From positions 653,386 through 717,385 of the forward strand of contig CAMRHE010000649.1 in assembly GCA_947044405.1 (NCBI GenBank): a DNA stretch of 64,000 nucleotides. Reading direction: 5' to 3'. The notes beneath the pieces were generated by a model. That model saw only the letters and a program-made list of their open reading frames with translations. It was not told the origin of the DNA and did not search any database. This document shows, piece after piece, positions 34,300 to 45,430 of the stretch; positions within the stretch are counted from its first letter, which is position 1; each line of letters starts with the position of its first letter. The stretch is from Leptodactylus fallax (Eukaryota > Chordata > Amphibia > Anura > Leptodactylidae). A program made the position numbers and the translations under genes.

Positions 34300-34897
34300 G
34301 CAGGGTTCACACTACCGTTGGAATCCGTTATGAAGGTGTCCGTTAAAAAAAAACAAAAAAAACGGACACCTATCATAACGGACACTAGCTGATGTTAATG
34401 TGTCCATTTTTTTAACTGATCCAATTAATGGTTCAGTTAAAAAAAACGGACACATTAGCATCAGTTAGTGTCTGTTTAACACTGTCCGTTTTTTTTTTGT
34501 TTGTTTGTTTCTCCTTTCTGAGCATGCGCAGGAAAAAAACGGACATAAAATAACGGACAGTAACTGATGGCTATCAGTTACTGTCCGTTATAAGTCGGTT
34601 ACCCATAGACTTCAATGTTAAAAAAATAACGGACACTTGCTGTCCGTCAAGAATCCATTTTTTTCAAACGGACAAAAAGTCCTGCATGTAGGATTTTTTA
34701 TCTGCGAAAAAAAAACAGACTTCTGACGGATTTGGTGTAAACGGACACTAACGGACACAATATAAAAACCCATTGAAATGAATGGAAATTTTAACGGATT
34801 TCTGACGGTTCAGCTAGTGTCCGATGCTAAAATCTTGTAACGGACAATAGCAACGGACATTACTGATGGTCACCAACGGTAGTGTGAACGCCCCCTA
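34300..34897. mobile_element. Large fold-back element built of ACGGACA motifs
   Basis: Outer ends CAGGGTTCACACTACCGTTG and CAACGGTAGTGTGAACGCCCCC are inverted. Inside, an arm around 34384-34420 ('cactagctgatgttaatgtg') pairs with 34448-34473 ('cacattagcatcagttagtg'). ACGGACA or TGTCCGT recurs more than a dozen times. Non-coding. Confidence 0.72.
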
Positions 34898-34917
34898 AGG
34901 GATAGGCATTACATTGT

Positions 34918-35460
34918 GTGCAGGAATTTTTTTATTTTTTTTTCAATTCAAATATTTATTGCAGTTTTATAAGAATACAACAAGATCCAAAACAGACCAA
35001 TTACACAAAAACACACACATACAAAAATAAGCAATGTAGACCAGGACCACAAAGAAATTTATTTTATAGTATGTGCAGAGCTTCTACCCATCCTTCTTCC
35101 ACACCAGTATAATGGACTTTTGCTCTCCCTTATCACAAGGTTTTCCAACATATTGCGCAGGAGCGCCTTGACTTCTTGGTGCAATGCAGGAGTAATATTC
35201 CGATATTTATCACTGACAGGCGCAGAATCTCCGCCGTTAATCTCCTCTATACAGCAGTATTTCTCAGCATGACTAGTGAATATTATCAGATGTTGAGCTA
35301 GAAGTTGTCGCAAAACTTCCAAGAATTTGCATGAGAAAGCTCCTGCAAACCTAGTTGTTTCCACAGCCATGTCCCAACACTCTTCTGTGTCTCTTACGGC
35401 CACGTGGACCACATGCAATTCTATCAACAATGAGACAGATGTTGACCTCAACGTGTCTTA
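34918..35460 (-). mobile_element. Poly-A-tailed insertion containing a Gypsy pol fragment
   Basis: On the minus strand the sequence ends with 'gcaataaatatttgaattg' followed by an A-rich tail (34920-34944). AATAAA precedes the tail at about 20 bp, as in a retroposed transcript or an L1-type 3' end. Its upstream part encodes a Gypsy-like segment. The join between the two parts, near 35060, is not defined. Confidence 0.5.
35059..35451 (-). pseudogene. Ty3/Gypsy pol fragment (protease-RT linker and RT start)
   Basis: Residues about 41-113 of this 130-codon frame align by eye with residues before and at the start of the RT domain of the element at 60397-62115. Shared features are a Leu-Leu...Phe...His/Tyr-Ala-Glu segment, then a Lys/Arg-Tyr-Arg stretch, and EVKxLLxxML...I.ES.SP (35304-35113). 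Right after the SP motif the similarity continues only in another frame (a KKDG motif near 35090), so there is a frameshift. The catalytic RT motifs are absent. It is a relic from a different Gypsy lineage than the one at the window end. Confidence 0.68.
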
Positions 35461-37275
35461 TTTGTGATCAGCATTGGAGGGGCAGCTAGGTCTCTCCAAT
35501 CCGCCACTGATCTGCAACGTATCCTCTATCCTGTGGATAGGGGGATAAGTTATATTTGTGGGCAAACACCTTTAATGCTAAGATATTCTTTTATAATATT
35601 TAGTATAGTATTATTTTCTACTACCTTTAAATTCATACTATACATGCTATTTCTGATGTTGAGGACATTATTTTAAAGCAAATAATAAATAAATAGAAAA
35701 TTTTAAATTTTAACTTTATTAGAAATTAAAAGATAGATGAAAGTTATCTTTTTTGACATGTCTCTAAATCCAGCATGTCCTGGACAGGTAAGGACAACGA
35801 AGATAAAAAAAATTCCTTAAAATCCATTCTGTCTCCTTTTTCATTCATGTCCTTTATTCGCATTCTAAAAAAATAGAAACATTGATTAGAATTGAATTTG
35901 TTGTGACATTGAATTGTGCAATTGGCATAGTCAAGAACAAACAGAATTCATTTTACACTTCCCAAAAATTCCAAAAATATACCAGGTTTAAAAAAATTCT
36001 TCATACACTACGTATAAGATATTTTATCTAGTTGGGGATCTACAAAAGATCATTCAGAGGCAAAATTACGGATATACATCTAGACATCGAAACTCATTGG
36101 AGCACTGCCTTCAAGCTTATGTAGTGTCCCCCAAATGGCCACAGTTAAGGGCTTTTAATGTGTTTTGCACTGTTTTATATTTTTTGTACTGTTGCGCACA
36201 GGTTATAACTGTCTATTTGCACTTCCCAGCTTTACTCTGGACACATTGGAGTTAACAGGCCACTTCTGTGTTGCTGTGCACAGTGGCCTATTATTTGGGT
36301 GTCCTAGAAGGTGAGAGGAGCTCAGTGGTTGCTTGGAGCCCCCAATTTAGCCAGAACTTCCTGTGCTGTAACATACAGCTGACATCCTGCTTTAATGGCC
36401 AAAAGTGGAGAAGGCAACATGCATAGCCATTTAACCTCTTAGATGCTGCAGGCAATAGTAACTCTGGCATCCAAATGTTATGGTTGTCCATCAGCTCCTC
36501 CACAAGATGATTGCCAGTCGCTCATATGTTATCCTGGTGACAGTGGGTATATTGAAAGCTGCCATATCACCTTCAGAGGTTAACCTGTTAGACTCTTCCA
36601 GAGGCCAGACACAGTCTAATACATTGTCAGTATTACATTGCATAGTATAATGCACTGCAATGCAAAAGTATTGCAGTTTGTTATTCTTGTGATTGTGCCC
36701 TTAGTGTTCAAACTTTAAGTCCCATAATGGACTAAGTAAAATGTAAATAATAAAATAAAACATTGGAAAGCGTATAAATAAAAAAAACAACAACCCATAA
36801 ATAGCTAATTTTCCATTAAAATTTGCCACACAAGCCCTGCTCCAGCATTTCACTTGGTCTCCCGCCAGGGACACCCTCCTGGGCCCTTTTCCCACCCAGC
36901 ATAAACCAAGCAGCATTTACCTTGCATCTATCTTCAATTTGCCTGAGGAAGGGCTACACATGCCCAAAACGTTGCTTGAAATCAACTGTATTATGACAAT
37001 TTCTGTACTATGCAGCTTTCACTTATGTTATACATGGAATGTTGAAGCTGCTCATTAAATAAGCAAGCTCAAAAAACTATTGGAGTGCTGTCCATCTCTC
37101 TTTTGTACATTAAAGTTGATTGGCCTCCTGGCTGCCATGGCAACCCCTTGGATCCTGCGATCTCAGGGAATGCAAGGGCCGAAAGGGAGGGCCCATCTCA
37201 CTCCCTAACTACCCACATGCCATGTTTACTATTTATCACAGCATTTGAAGGCTTAAGCTGCTGGAGTTGGAATAT
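35461..37275. other. No recognisable gene
   Basis: AT-rich. No ORF with motif. 36930-37090 ('gcctgaggaagggctacaca', 'aaaacgttgcttgaaat') resembles ends of old repeats. Confidence 0.4.
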
Positions 37276-37283
37276 ATTTCAAC

Positions 37284-37691
37284 TGGAGATGAGCGAATTT
37301 CTCAAAAGTTCGATTCGGCAGTTCGATTCGAAGTTCCAAAAAAATTTACTTCGATCCGAATTACTTCGCGGCGAATAAACAGCTATTTCCGGGCTACAGA
37401 GAGCCAGGGTCGGTGGGTGGGCAGCAAAATGGCGGAAGCCCTTGGATGCCGCGGTCATGTTTCTCTTTCTTTAGCACGGACAACTTTTATTCATGTGGAA
37501 GGATCTGCTAACAAGACACGCCTACCCAAGCACATCACTAGAGAACATCATGTGACCGTCTGATGTCACAAAGGTCCTTACTAAATATTCGTTACCACGA
37601 AGCATCAGGATATCCGGAATCGTGGTGAATCGAAGATTTCCTGAAATTCGGATCGAATTCCACTTGTGCAGAATCCATTCGCTCATCTCTA
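37284..37691. mobile_element. hAT-type MITE, TAGAGATGAGC family, copy 3
   Basis: Starts TGGAGATGAGCGAATTT and ends ATTCGCTCATCTCTA, in reversed orientation relative to copy 1. Flanks ATTTCAAC and ATTCCAAC match at 7 of 8 bases. The surroundings also form a 13-bp inverted repeat (37261-37273 with 37692-37704), so the duplication call is less firm than for copy 1. Confidence 0.75.
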
Positions 37692-37916
37692 ATTCCAACT
37701 CCAGTGGCTAGTCTTGGCTCTCAGCTGTATAATACAGCTGAGACCCGGAAGTCTTGCTGTGCCTGTGGCATGAGAGTGCTGTACTATGAGTAGTGTTAAC
37801 TATATGGGTTAAGGGGTTTAGCAATAGTGCATTGTAAGGGTCCCTTGTTCAAAGTTGTCTACTCTGAATTATTATCCAGGTTTTCATAGATTATGGTTAA
37901 AGGGGGTGTTAAGATT

Positions 37917-38566
37917 CAGATGCAAGGTAAGAAATGTACTGGTCTTCAGGAGAGCAGCAGCAGAAATGGGCTGACAACTGCGAGCAGTAGAAAATGCTGC
38001 TTAAAGGTAATACACTACTGTGAGCCAAGACCGGCCTCAGACGCCTTCACCAGAGCTCCTCGCAAGAAGAGATGGATTGTAACTGAATCCGAAGACTGGA
38101 ATTGTCATCAGAACAGAAAGTGCATCACAAATAAATGCACTGCAGCAGAAGCCAAACATCAAATCCACACACTACTCAAAGGGACAGAGATAACAAAATG
38201 GTAGTCAATAACGGGTCAGCAGCTGAAGCGGGCAACAAGAGACCAAATCACGAGACGAAGACACATCCAAAAAACAAAGCCAATAGTCAAAACCGATCAG
38301 GAACATCAGAACAAAAGCGTAAGACAAAGAGGAATCCAAGAACACCGCCAAAGGTCAGTATTAGAGTAGTCAAATCAATGTCAGGAGCCAAGCAGGAAGT
38401 TGCAAACTAATTAGCCAGCAAAGCTGGGTGATGAGGGAGTGGTTTATAAAGGCCTGCTCAGGAAGCTTCCCTATGTTGTCATGGCAACCTTAAAGCAGCA
38501 ACAACCAATCCTAACAGGAAGCTTCTTTATGTTGACATAGCAACAACAGATGTAACATTCCTGACA
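37917..38566 (-). mobile_element. Solo LTR, 650 bp
   Basis: On the minus strand it starts TGTCAGGAATGTTACATC and ends CTGAATCTTAACA. A 5-bp duplication GGGGG flanks it (37912-37916, 38567-38571). A TATA-like 'ctttataaacc' lies near 38445. The pyrimidine-rich prose-like body matches Gypsy LTR style. The plus-strand ORFs inside are shadows. Confidence 0.75.
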
Positions 38567-38571
38567 GGGGG

Positions 38572-39108
38572 TTCCTGGATCTTGAGTAATTTATGAACAG
38601 GGTTTACACGCAGTAAAATAACTCTCTGTAGCCGAGAAGCTTCTGTAAGTCAGACTCAGATGCACTGATATGGCTATGGTACTGGTATAATATCTGAATG
38701 GTTTTGTCTCTTTTTTTTCCCCTTGTAGTATAGAACGTCAGACATCACATAACAGCAGGTGGCTGTAAATACAGGCAATGACTATAATAGGGGATAGGAA
38801 TCATGAGAAAAGTAGTACTTTATATGGTAATCTTGCCCACTGCAAGCCCTAGAAGCATCAAAACAAAGGTGCAGCAAAGAGCTGGACAAGATAGTGAAAA
38901 TGAAAAATAATTACTCTGTCTTAATCTAGGATGGCATCCCCTGGTGATCATTTAGCTCATATAAGGATAGATTTATTATACTATACTATACTATACTTTA
39001 TTTACTAGAGTCTGGCATATTTTGGTGCATTTCGGCATCTCAGTGCATATTGGCACATCTAGTTTGAGATAAAGTTTTGCATAAAATACATCTTAGCTGA
39101 TAACTATT
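38572..39108. other. No recognisable feature
   Basis: A (TATAC)n-like short stretch at 38975-39000. Otherwise nothing identified. Confidence 0.4.
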
Positions 39109-39335
39109 GTGGGGAAGGTAGCTTGGTAGCAGCAATGGTGTGGACCCAACCAATCAGAGACAGGGACATGATGTCTGGTGCAAAGAGGTTTATTTGGAAA
39201 AACAGCAAAAATAAATAAACTTTCACGTCAGGCACAGAATAAGCAAAATAAAATACAGCCTTAACTTCAGGCAAAAAGCTTCAAACAAAACCATGCTCAT
39301 CCAAGCACTAATTAAAAAAGTAAAAAAAAAAAAAA
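39109..39335 (-). mobile_element. Probable LTR 3' fragment
   Basis: On the minus strand it contains AATAAACCTCTTTGCACC followed about 80 bp later by CTACCTTCCCCACA, resembling a polyadenylation signal plus U5 end. The upstream part is lost. Low-to-moderate confidence. Confidence 0.45.
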
Positions 39336-39337
39336 GC

Positions 39338-39974
39338 AGGTCACTAGGTCCCCCCGTGTGGTTCTGGGATTTTTGTTCACCGTTCTTGTGATCATTTTGA
39401 CCCCACGGGGTGAGATCTTGCATGGAGCCCTGATGGAGGGAGATTATCAGTGGTCTTGTATGTCTTCCATTTTCTAATTATTGCTCCCACAGTTGATTTC
39501 TTCACACCAAGCTGCTTGCCTATTGCAGATTCAGTCTTCCCAGCCTGGTGCAGGTCTACAATTTTGTTTCTGGTGTCCTTCCACAGCTCTTTGGTCTTCA
39601 CCATAGTGGAGTTTGGAGTGTGACTGTTTGAGGTTGTGGACAGGTGTCTTTTATACTGATAACAATGTCAAACAGGAGCCATTACTACAGGTAATGAGTG
39701 GAGGACAGAGGAGCCTCTTAAAGAAGAAGTTACAGGTCTGTGAGAGCCAGAAATCTTGCTTGTTTGTAGGTGACCAAATACTTATTTTCCACCATAATTT
39801 GCAAATAAATTCTTAAATAATCAGAAAATGTGATTTTCTGGATACTGTATGTGTTCTCATTTTGTCTCTCATAGTTGAGGTCTACCTATGATGACAATTA
39901 CAGGCCGGCCTCATCTTTTTAAGTGGGAGAACTTGCACAATTGGTGGCTGACTAAATATTTTTTTTCCCCACTG
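39338..39974 (-). mobile_element. Tc1 transposon, 5' fragment
   Basis: The outer end (CAGTGGGGAAAAAAAATA on the minus strand) is followed by TA at 39975-39976. The interior holds the first part of a transposase (39604-39392): [20 protein letters not shown], then [18 protein letters not shown], an N-terminal HTH. The frame then shifts near 39395 and coding similarity stops near 39340. The DDE core and the second inverted repeat are missing. It belongs to a third Tc1 lineage in this window. Confidence 0.8.
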
Positions 39975-39976
39975 TA

Positions 39977-40290
39977 ACTCAGAAATATCCTTTTCCCATT
40001 AAACCACTTAGGGATACGGATTTGTTTGATACTTAAGCATGTGGCCCTTTTTTAACACTTTCGCATTTTTTGTTTCTGTAGTCATATAAGTGCTTATTTG
40101 TACACAACAAACTGTATTTATCCATTTAACTACCTTAGGAAACATAACTTTTATTAATACACAGGTCACCTCTTTTCTTTTGGCATTCCACATGTATAGA
40201 TTCCTTCAGGCCAACAGGTGAAATATGTAATCCAGCAAGCAGAATAAAATCAAGTTTTATGCAATCATATTAAAAACATTGTCAATGTCC
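39977..40290. repeat. R1-type repeat fragment
   Basis: 'tacggatttgtttgatac', 'gcatttttt', 'catataagtgcttatttg' and 'acaaactgta' follow the R1 order, degraded. Confidence 0.45.
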
Positions 40291-40291
40291 C

Positions 40292-40734
40292 AGGACCTTT
40301 CACCACCTCCACCAATTCTAGTTCTTAGCATCTGTTAATAGTTGCCGCTCCACTGATTCCAGCGCAGTTGGAATTTCCTCTCTGGCCTCCACCATTCCTG
40401 AGAAATAAGTGCAAGTAGTTTTGGTGTCTGATGTGCTATTTAAACTCTGTAATATCAGAAGGGCGGTGTCAGGCAGGGGGTGGGATTCAGAGATCCAATC
40501 AGAGGCAGCCAGTGTCAGAGCTCAGAATCCTACCCCCTTGTCTGCTCCTGCAATGACACCGCCCTCCTGACAGTACAGAATCTAAATAGCATATCAGGCA
40601 CCAAAACTAACAGCACTGATTGCTCAGGAATGGTGGGAGCTAGAGAGAAAAATTCCAACTGTACCAGAATCAGTGGAGCAGCAGCTATTACATAATGTAC
40701 AGATCTGAAATTGTTGTAGGTGGTGAAAGGTCCT
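40292..40734. mobile_element. Fold-back element, AGGACCTTTCACCACCT ends
   Basis: The 17-bp ends 40292-40308 and 40718-40734 are perfect inverses. Inner arms also pair: GGGCGGTGTCAGGCAGGGGG with CCCCCTTG..GACACCGCCC, and CACCAAAACTA with TAGTTTTGGTG. Non-coding. Confidence 0.8.
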
Positions 40735-41180
40735 CTTTAAGGCTTGTGCATTCACGACATCCAAATGATGTCTTCTGATTCTTATTTTTAAAGGTTCTGA
40801 GGTACAGCCCAAATTTTGAGGTTGCACTCCTTACAAGTTATGAGGTAGATAATGCTAGAAGAATTTGAAATAACATAAATTCCAAACATTATTCCAATGG
40901 AAGTAGATTGGAAAGTATGGGTAACATTTCCAAACCTACATTTCCTATGCCCACAGCAAAAAAAACCAAATGTCTTCATATTTACCATGACTATCAAAAT
41001 CTTTAGGCAACAAAATAGTACCCAAGGTCACATGTTATTGTGATTCTAAATATAATTATAAATATACCGGTGGGAGGATTACTTAGAATGAAAAGAAATG
41101 AGGAGATGATAGTATATGAGAAGGAAGTAAATAAGGTATGTAAAAAAAATGAAAGGGGTTGCCTGGGGATTTAAACTTAT
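40735..41180. other. No recognisable feature
   Basis: No motif-bearing ORF. AT-rich. Confidence 0.4.
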
Positions 41181-41430
41181 GCCAGGTTCACACTATCGGA
41201 GCAGCGTTCAGACACTCTGTTCCCCATTCCACTTAAAATCAGAAGAGAGAAAAGTCCTGCAAAGAGGACTTTTCTCTCTGATGGATTACTTATAAAATCG
41301 GTGGAAACCCGGCGGACCCTATTATAGTCTATGGGGTCCGTGGGTTTCTACATGTAACCGCTTTTTAAGTGGATAGGGTTTCCGTTTTTCAGGTCCCCAA
41401 GTGGACCTAAAGGAAGGAAACCCGAACGCC
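41181..41430. mobile_element. MITE, TTCACA-related family, right end degraded
   Basis: Left end GCCAGGTTCACACTATCGG. The central hairpin GAGAGAAAAGTCCTGC...GGACTTTTCTCTC (41244-41280) is shared with 23290-23322. The right terminus stops at GGAAACCCGAACGC. Confidence 0.65.
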
Positions 41431-42027
41431 TTCCTCTGGTGGTTTCTTCATGCTATACCTGTGGGACATCATGTGATCGGAACCGGCTTCCTCCCTGCTC
41501 TCCATATTTCACAGGTGATTACCTGTGCCATGGGGGCTGGTGTTACTATATTCAGTCAACCCACATAGCACAGATCATTACTTGTGAATTCAAGAGAATA
41601 GAGAGTGGGCAAAGCAACTCGTTGAATGGGGATTGATTCCAATCACGCGACCTTAGGTCGGAAATAAACAAACGTTTCAAAGATATTCTAATTTATTGAG
41701 ATGCACCTGTAGGTTTGAGGAAATCCTGCTAAATGCGTGTGACCTTTATAGGACCAACCTGCTTTCCCTTCTGTTTTTTCCCCCCCCTTTTTTTTTTTCG
41801 AAGGGGGAGCCCAATTTTAACTTTTCCCATGGGGTCTCATAATTACTGTGTACGCCCTTGGTTCTTTGGTAGTTACCTGAATTTTCTATGGGTTTCTCCA
41901 ACAAGAAAAACATTTACTTAGATGTAAATGTTTATTTAACCCCTCAAGGACACATATTTTCCATCTCGGTCTTCCAAAATCCATAACTTTCTGTCGATAT
42001 AACTATGTGAGGACTTTTTCTTTGCAT
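41431..42027. other. No gene; R1 box at 41940-42027
   Basis: 'ccataactttctgtcgatat' and 'aactatgtgaggac' at 41981-42017 are R1-type. The minisatellite begins directly after it. Confidence 0.4.
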
Positions 42028-43765
42028 GACAAGTATAAAGCTCCACAGTGGCCCATAGTATAACATGCTCCCCAGAGGGCCCCCGCTAGTATAATGCTCC
42101 ACAGTGCCTCCCCCCAGTATTTTGCTCCACAGTGGCCCCACGCAATATATTATGCTCCCCAGTGTCTCCCCAGTATAATGTTCCACAGTAGGCCCCACAT
42201 AGTTTAATATACTCCCCAGAGGGCCCCCTAGTACAATGCTACTTAGTTACCCCCCGAATAATGCCTCACAGTGGCGCCATGCAATATAATATGCTCTTCA
42301 GATGGCCCCCCCCAGAATAATGCTCCACAGTGACCCCACACTGTATAACATGCTCCAGAATGGCCTCCACACAGTATAATATACTGCCCAGAGAGGTTCC
42401 CCCAGTATAATGCTCCTCAGTGGCCCAAAACAGTATAATATGCTCTCCAGAGGGCTCCATCCCCAGTATAATGCTCCACGGTGGCCCCACACAGTATAAT
42501 ATGCTACCTAGAGGGACCCCCCAGTATAATGCTCCACAGTGGCCCCACACAGTATAATATGCTCTCCAGAGCCCCCCCAGTATAATGCTCCACTGTGGCC
42601 TCACACAGTATAATATGCTCTCCAGAGGGGCCCCCCAGTATATTATACTGTGCGGGTCCACCGTGGAGCATTATACTGGGGGGGGGGGGGGCTCTGGAGA
42701 GCATGTTATACTGTTTTGGGCCACTGTGGAGCATTATACTGGGGGGAGGCTCTGGAGAGCATATTATACTGTTTTGGGCCACTGTGAGTATTATACTGGG
42801 GAAACCTCTCTGGGCAGTATATTATACTGTGTGGAGGCCATTCTGGAGCATGTTATACTGAGTGGGGTCACTGTGGAGCATTATTCTGGGGGGGGGCATC
42901 AGCAGAGCATATTATATTGCGTGGCGCCACTGTGGGGCATTATTTGGGGGGGACTAATGAGCATTATACTAGGGGGCCCTCTGGGGAGCATATTATACTG
43001 CATGGGGCCTACTGTGGAACATTATACTGGGGGGACGCTTTGGGGAGCATAATATATTGCGTGGGGCCACTGTGGAGCAAAATACTGGAGGGGGCACTGT
43101 GGAGCATTATACTAGCGGGGGCCCTCTGGGGAGCATATTATACTATGGGCCACTGTGGAGCTTTATACTGGGGGAATGGACAGTGTGGGGAGCCTGTTAT
43201 ACTGTGTGGGGCCACTGTGGAGTGTATTATATTGTGTGGGGCTTTTCGGAAGCATATTATACTCTGTGGGGCCATTGTAGAGCATTATACTGTGGGGGAC
43301 TGTGGGGAACATATTATACTGTGGGGGACCACTGTGGAGCATTATACTGGGGGAACCCCTCTGGGGAGTATATTATACTGTGTGGAGGTCATTATGGAGC
43401 ATGTTATACTGTGTTAGACCACTGTGGAGCATTATACTGGGGGACATTGTGGGGTGCATATTATACTGTATGGAGCATATTATATTGTGTGGGGCTGCTG
43501 GGGAGCATATTGTACTGTCTGGGGCCACTAAGGAGTAGTATACTGTGTGGGCCACTGTGGAGTATTATACTGTGTGGAGCCTTACAAACCATGTGGGACC
43601 ACAATGGGGGGCTCAGGGGAGAATTTTATACTGTGTGGGGTCACTGTGGAGCATTATATACCATGTGGGGAAACTGGAGGGCTCAGGAGAGCATTTTATA
43701 CTGTGGAGCATTATATACCATGTAGAGCATTATACTGTGGGGGGGCTCACAATTCCTGCTGGCAG
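42028..43765. repeat. Minisatellite with inverted-duplication first part
   Basis: Tandem units of about 60 bp combine GGCCACTGTGGAGCATTATACTG and GGCCCTCTGGGGAGCATATTATACTG halves (written here as unit description, degenerate). From 42028 to about 42640 units read on the minus strand; from about 42650 they read on the plus strand. The order of variant units mirrors across the centre near 42645 out to about 43172. Further plus-strand units continue to 43765. Long ORFs on both strands arise from the repeat and are not genes. Confidence 0.85.
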
Positions 43766-44059
43766 CCCTGTGTGCTATGTCTGCATCACAGCTCCCTCAC
43801 TATAATCTTGCACATATGTGTAGTGCTCCATGGCCTTGTCATTCCCCATACAGTACTGTGCATGAACTGGCCATGGAGTTATTGGGGCCTGCACAGTACT
43901 ATAGGGGCTGACTATACGGGGAACATACTCAGTAACACCAGATAGTCAGCACATATGTAAGACTTCAGTGAAGGAGCCGCGGTGTAGGCTATTAGCAGGA
44001 AGCTGTTGGGTGGGGCCCCAGAACAAGTTACTTTGGTGGGCTTAAGGCCCTTCAGTCCG

Positions 44060-44430
44060 ACACTGTATAATGGAGAACTATTATGTATAAGGGTGGGTTA
44101 CTATATATAATTGGGAAACTTAAGTATGAGGGCGCTATTATAAGGGGGAGCTATTATTTATAAGAGGGGAACTATTTATAAGGGGAGTATAATTGTTAAG
44201 TGGGCTTATTTATAAAGGGGGCTATTAGTGATAATGAGGACTATTATTTATGAGGGGGCTATTATTTATAAGGGAGCAGTATTATTTTTACGGGGTGACT
44301 GTTACTGATAAGGGGGATTTTACTGATACAGGGCACTATTTATCATTTATAAGGGAGCTATTACTGATAAAGGTGTAATATTATTTATAAGCAGGGACTA
44401 TTATTTATAAGGAGGCGCTATAATAACTGA
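44060..44430. repeat. Degenerate short-unit minisatellite
   Basis: About 20-bp units around AAGGGGGCTATTATTTAT with many variants. Confidence 0.75.
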
Positions 44431-44850
44431 TGACTGGGTGCAAAAATCTTATAGGTGGTACAAAGGTGCTCATTTGAATTGTGTGTGGTAAAATGGGGCT
44501 TGTTATTACTTTTTTGTTGGCAGAAAGGAGGTGTTATTATAGGGGCTGTCACTGGAAGACGATGGTGTTTGCATATCAGCATTTGGGGCCCCGCTTTAAA
44601 TTTTTGCCCAGGGCCCCACTTTGTCTAAAACCGGTCCTGCGTATAGCATTATAGCCAACAGCCTCAGTAACCCAAAGTCAAGCTGGTTAGGTGACACAAT
44701 GGGTCCACAATCCACTGTCCGGTATAGATATCAGTGTACAGCATAAATATTGGTAAGATGCAAGGCTGGTTTAAGTTCTTTGGGTAAATGATCTTGTAGA
44801 GGACCCCTTACTGGTAACATTGGAATTTTACCAGGATTTTGAACAGGAAA
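44431..44850. other. No gene; repeat-like
   Basis: 'ggccccactttgtctaaaacc' style sequence typical of amphibian repeats. Nothing coding. Confidence 0.35.
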
Positions 44851-45430
44851 TTTCAACCTCTTCGCGACCAGCAGCGCATTTTGGTGAGGATCGCCGACAC
44901 ACGGAATGAGATCCGGGGCCGGTGATCCATTGTCATGACAGCTGGGAGCCTAATGAAGGCTCCCAGGCTTGTCTGGCATGCTTGTCTGGCATTCATTTGT
45001 ATGACAGGCTGCTTTATGCAAATGGAAGTATTTTGCAATGCAATAGCATTGTAATGCATTGCATTAGTGATCAGACCCCCTGTGGTTTAAGACCCCTAGG
45101 GGGTCTAATAAATAAAGTATTAAAAAAAATAAAATAAAAAGTATTAAAAATCCAAATCACCCTCCTGTCCCTAGAATACAAATGAAAGTAGAAAATTACT
45201 GTGGAACATATATACATTAGGTGTCCTTGTGTCCGAAAATCAAAAAAGTGCCAAACCGCCATTTTTTCGCAGTTTCAGCTCTGATTAGGATTTTTAATAA
45301 AAAGCGATTAAAACAATAGACATTCCCCAAAATGGTATACCTTAAAAGTACATTTGGCCCTGCAAGAAAAGCAACCTGTGCACGGAAATATAAAAAAGTT
45401 AATACTTCCATGTCTTGACTGCAGGAGGGC
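44851..45430 (-). repeat. R1-related repeat, inverse copy of 51050-51600
   Basis: Matches the other copy in order: 'cattttggggaatgtctatt' (as inverse, 45318-45336), the 'tcggacac' block, the 'tgtattctaggg' block, a hairpin GGGAGCCT..AGGCTCCC at 44944-44968, and TGCAATGCAATAGCATTGTA hairpins. Non-coding. Confidence 0.6.

Noticed and set aside
42266..43945. Long ORFs of 80-222 codons on both strands over the 42-43.8 kb array
   Set aside because: They follow the tandem unit, occur in several frames and encode repeated Trp/Tyr/Cys-rich text with no domain.
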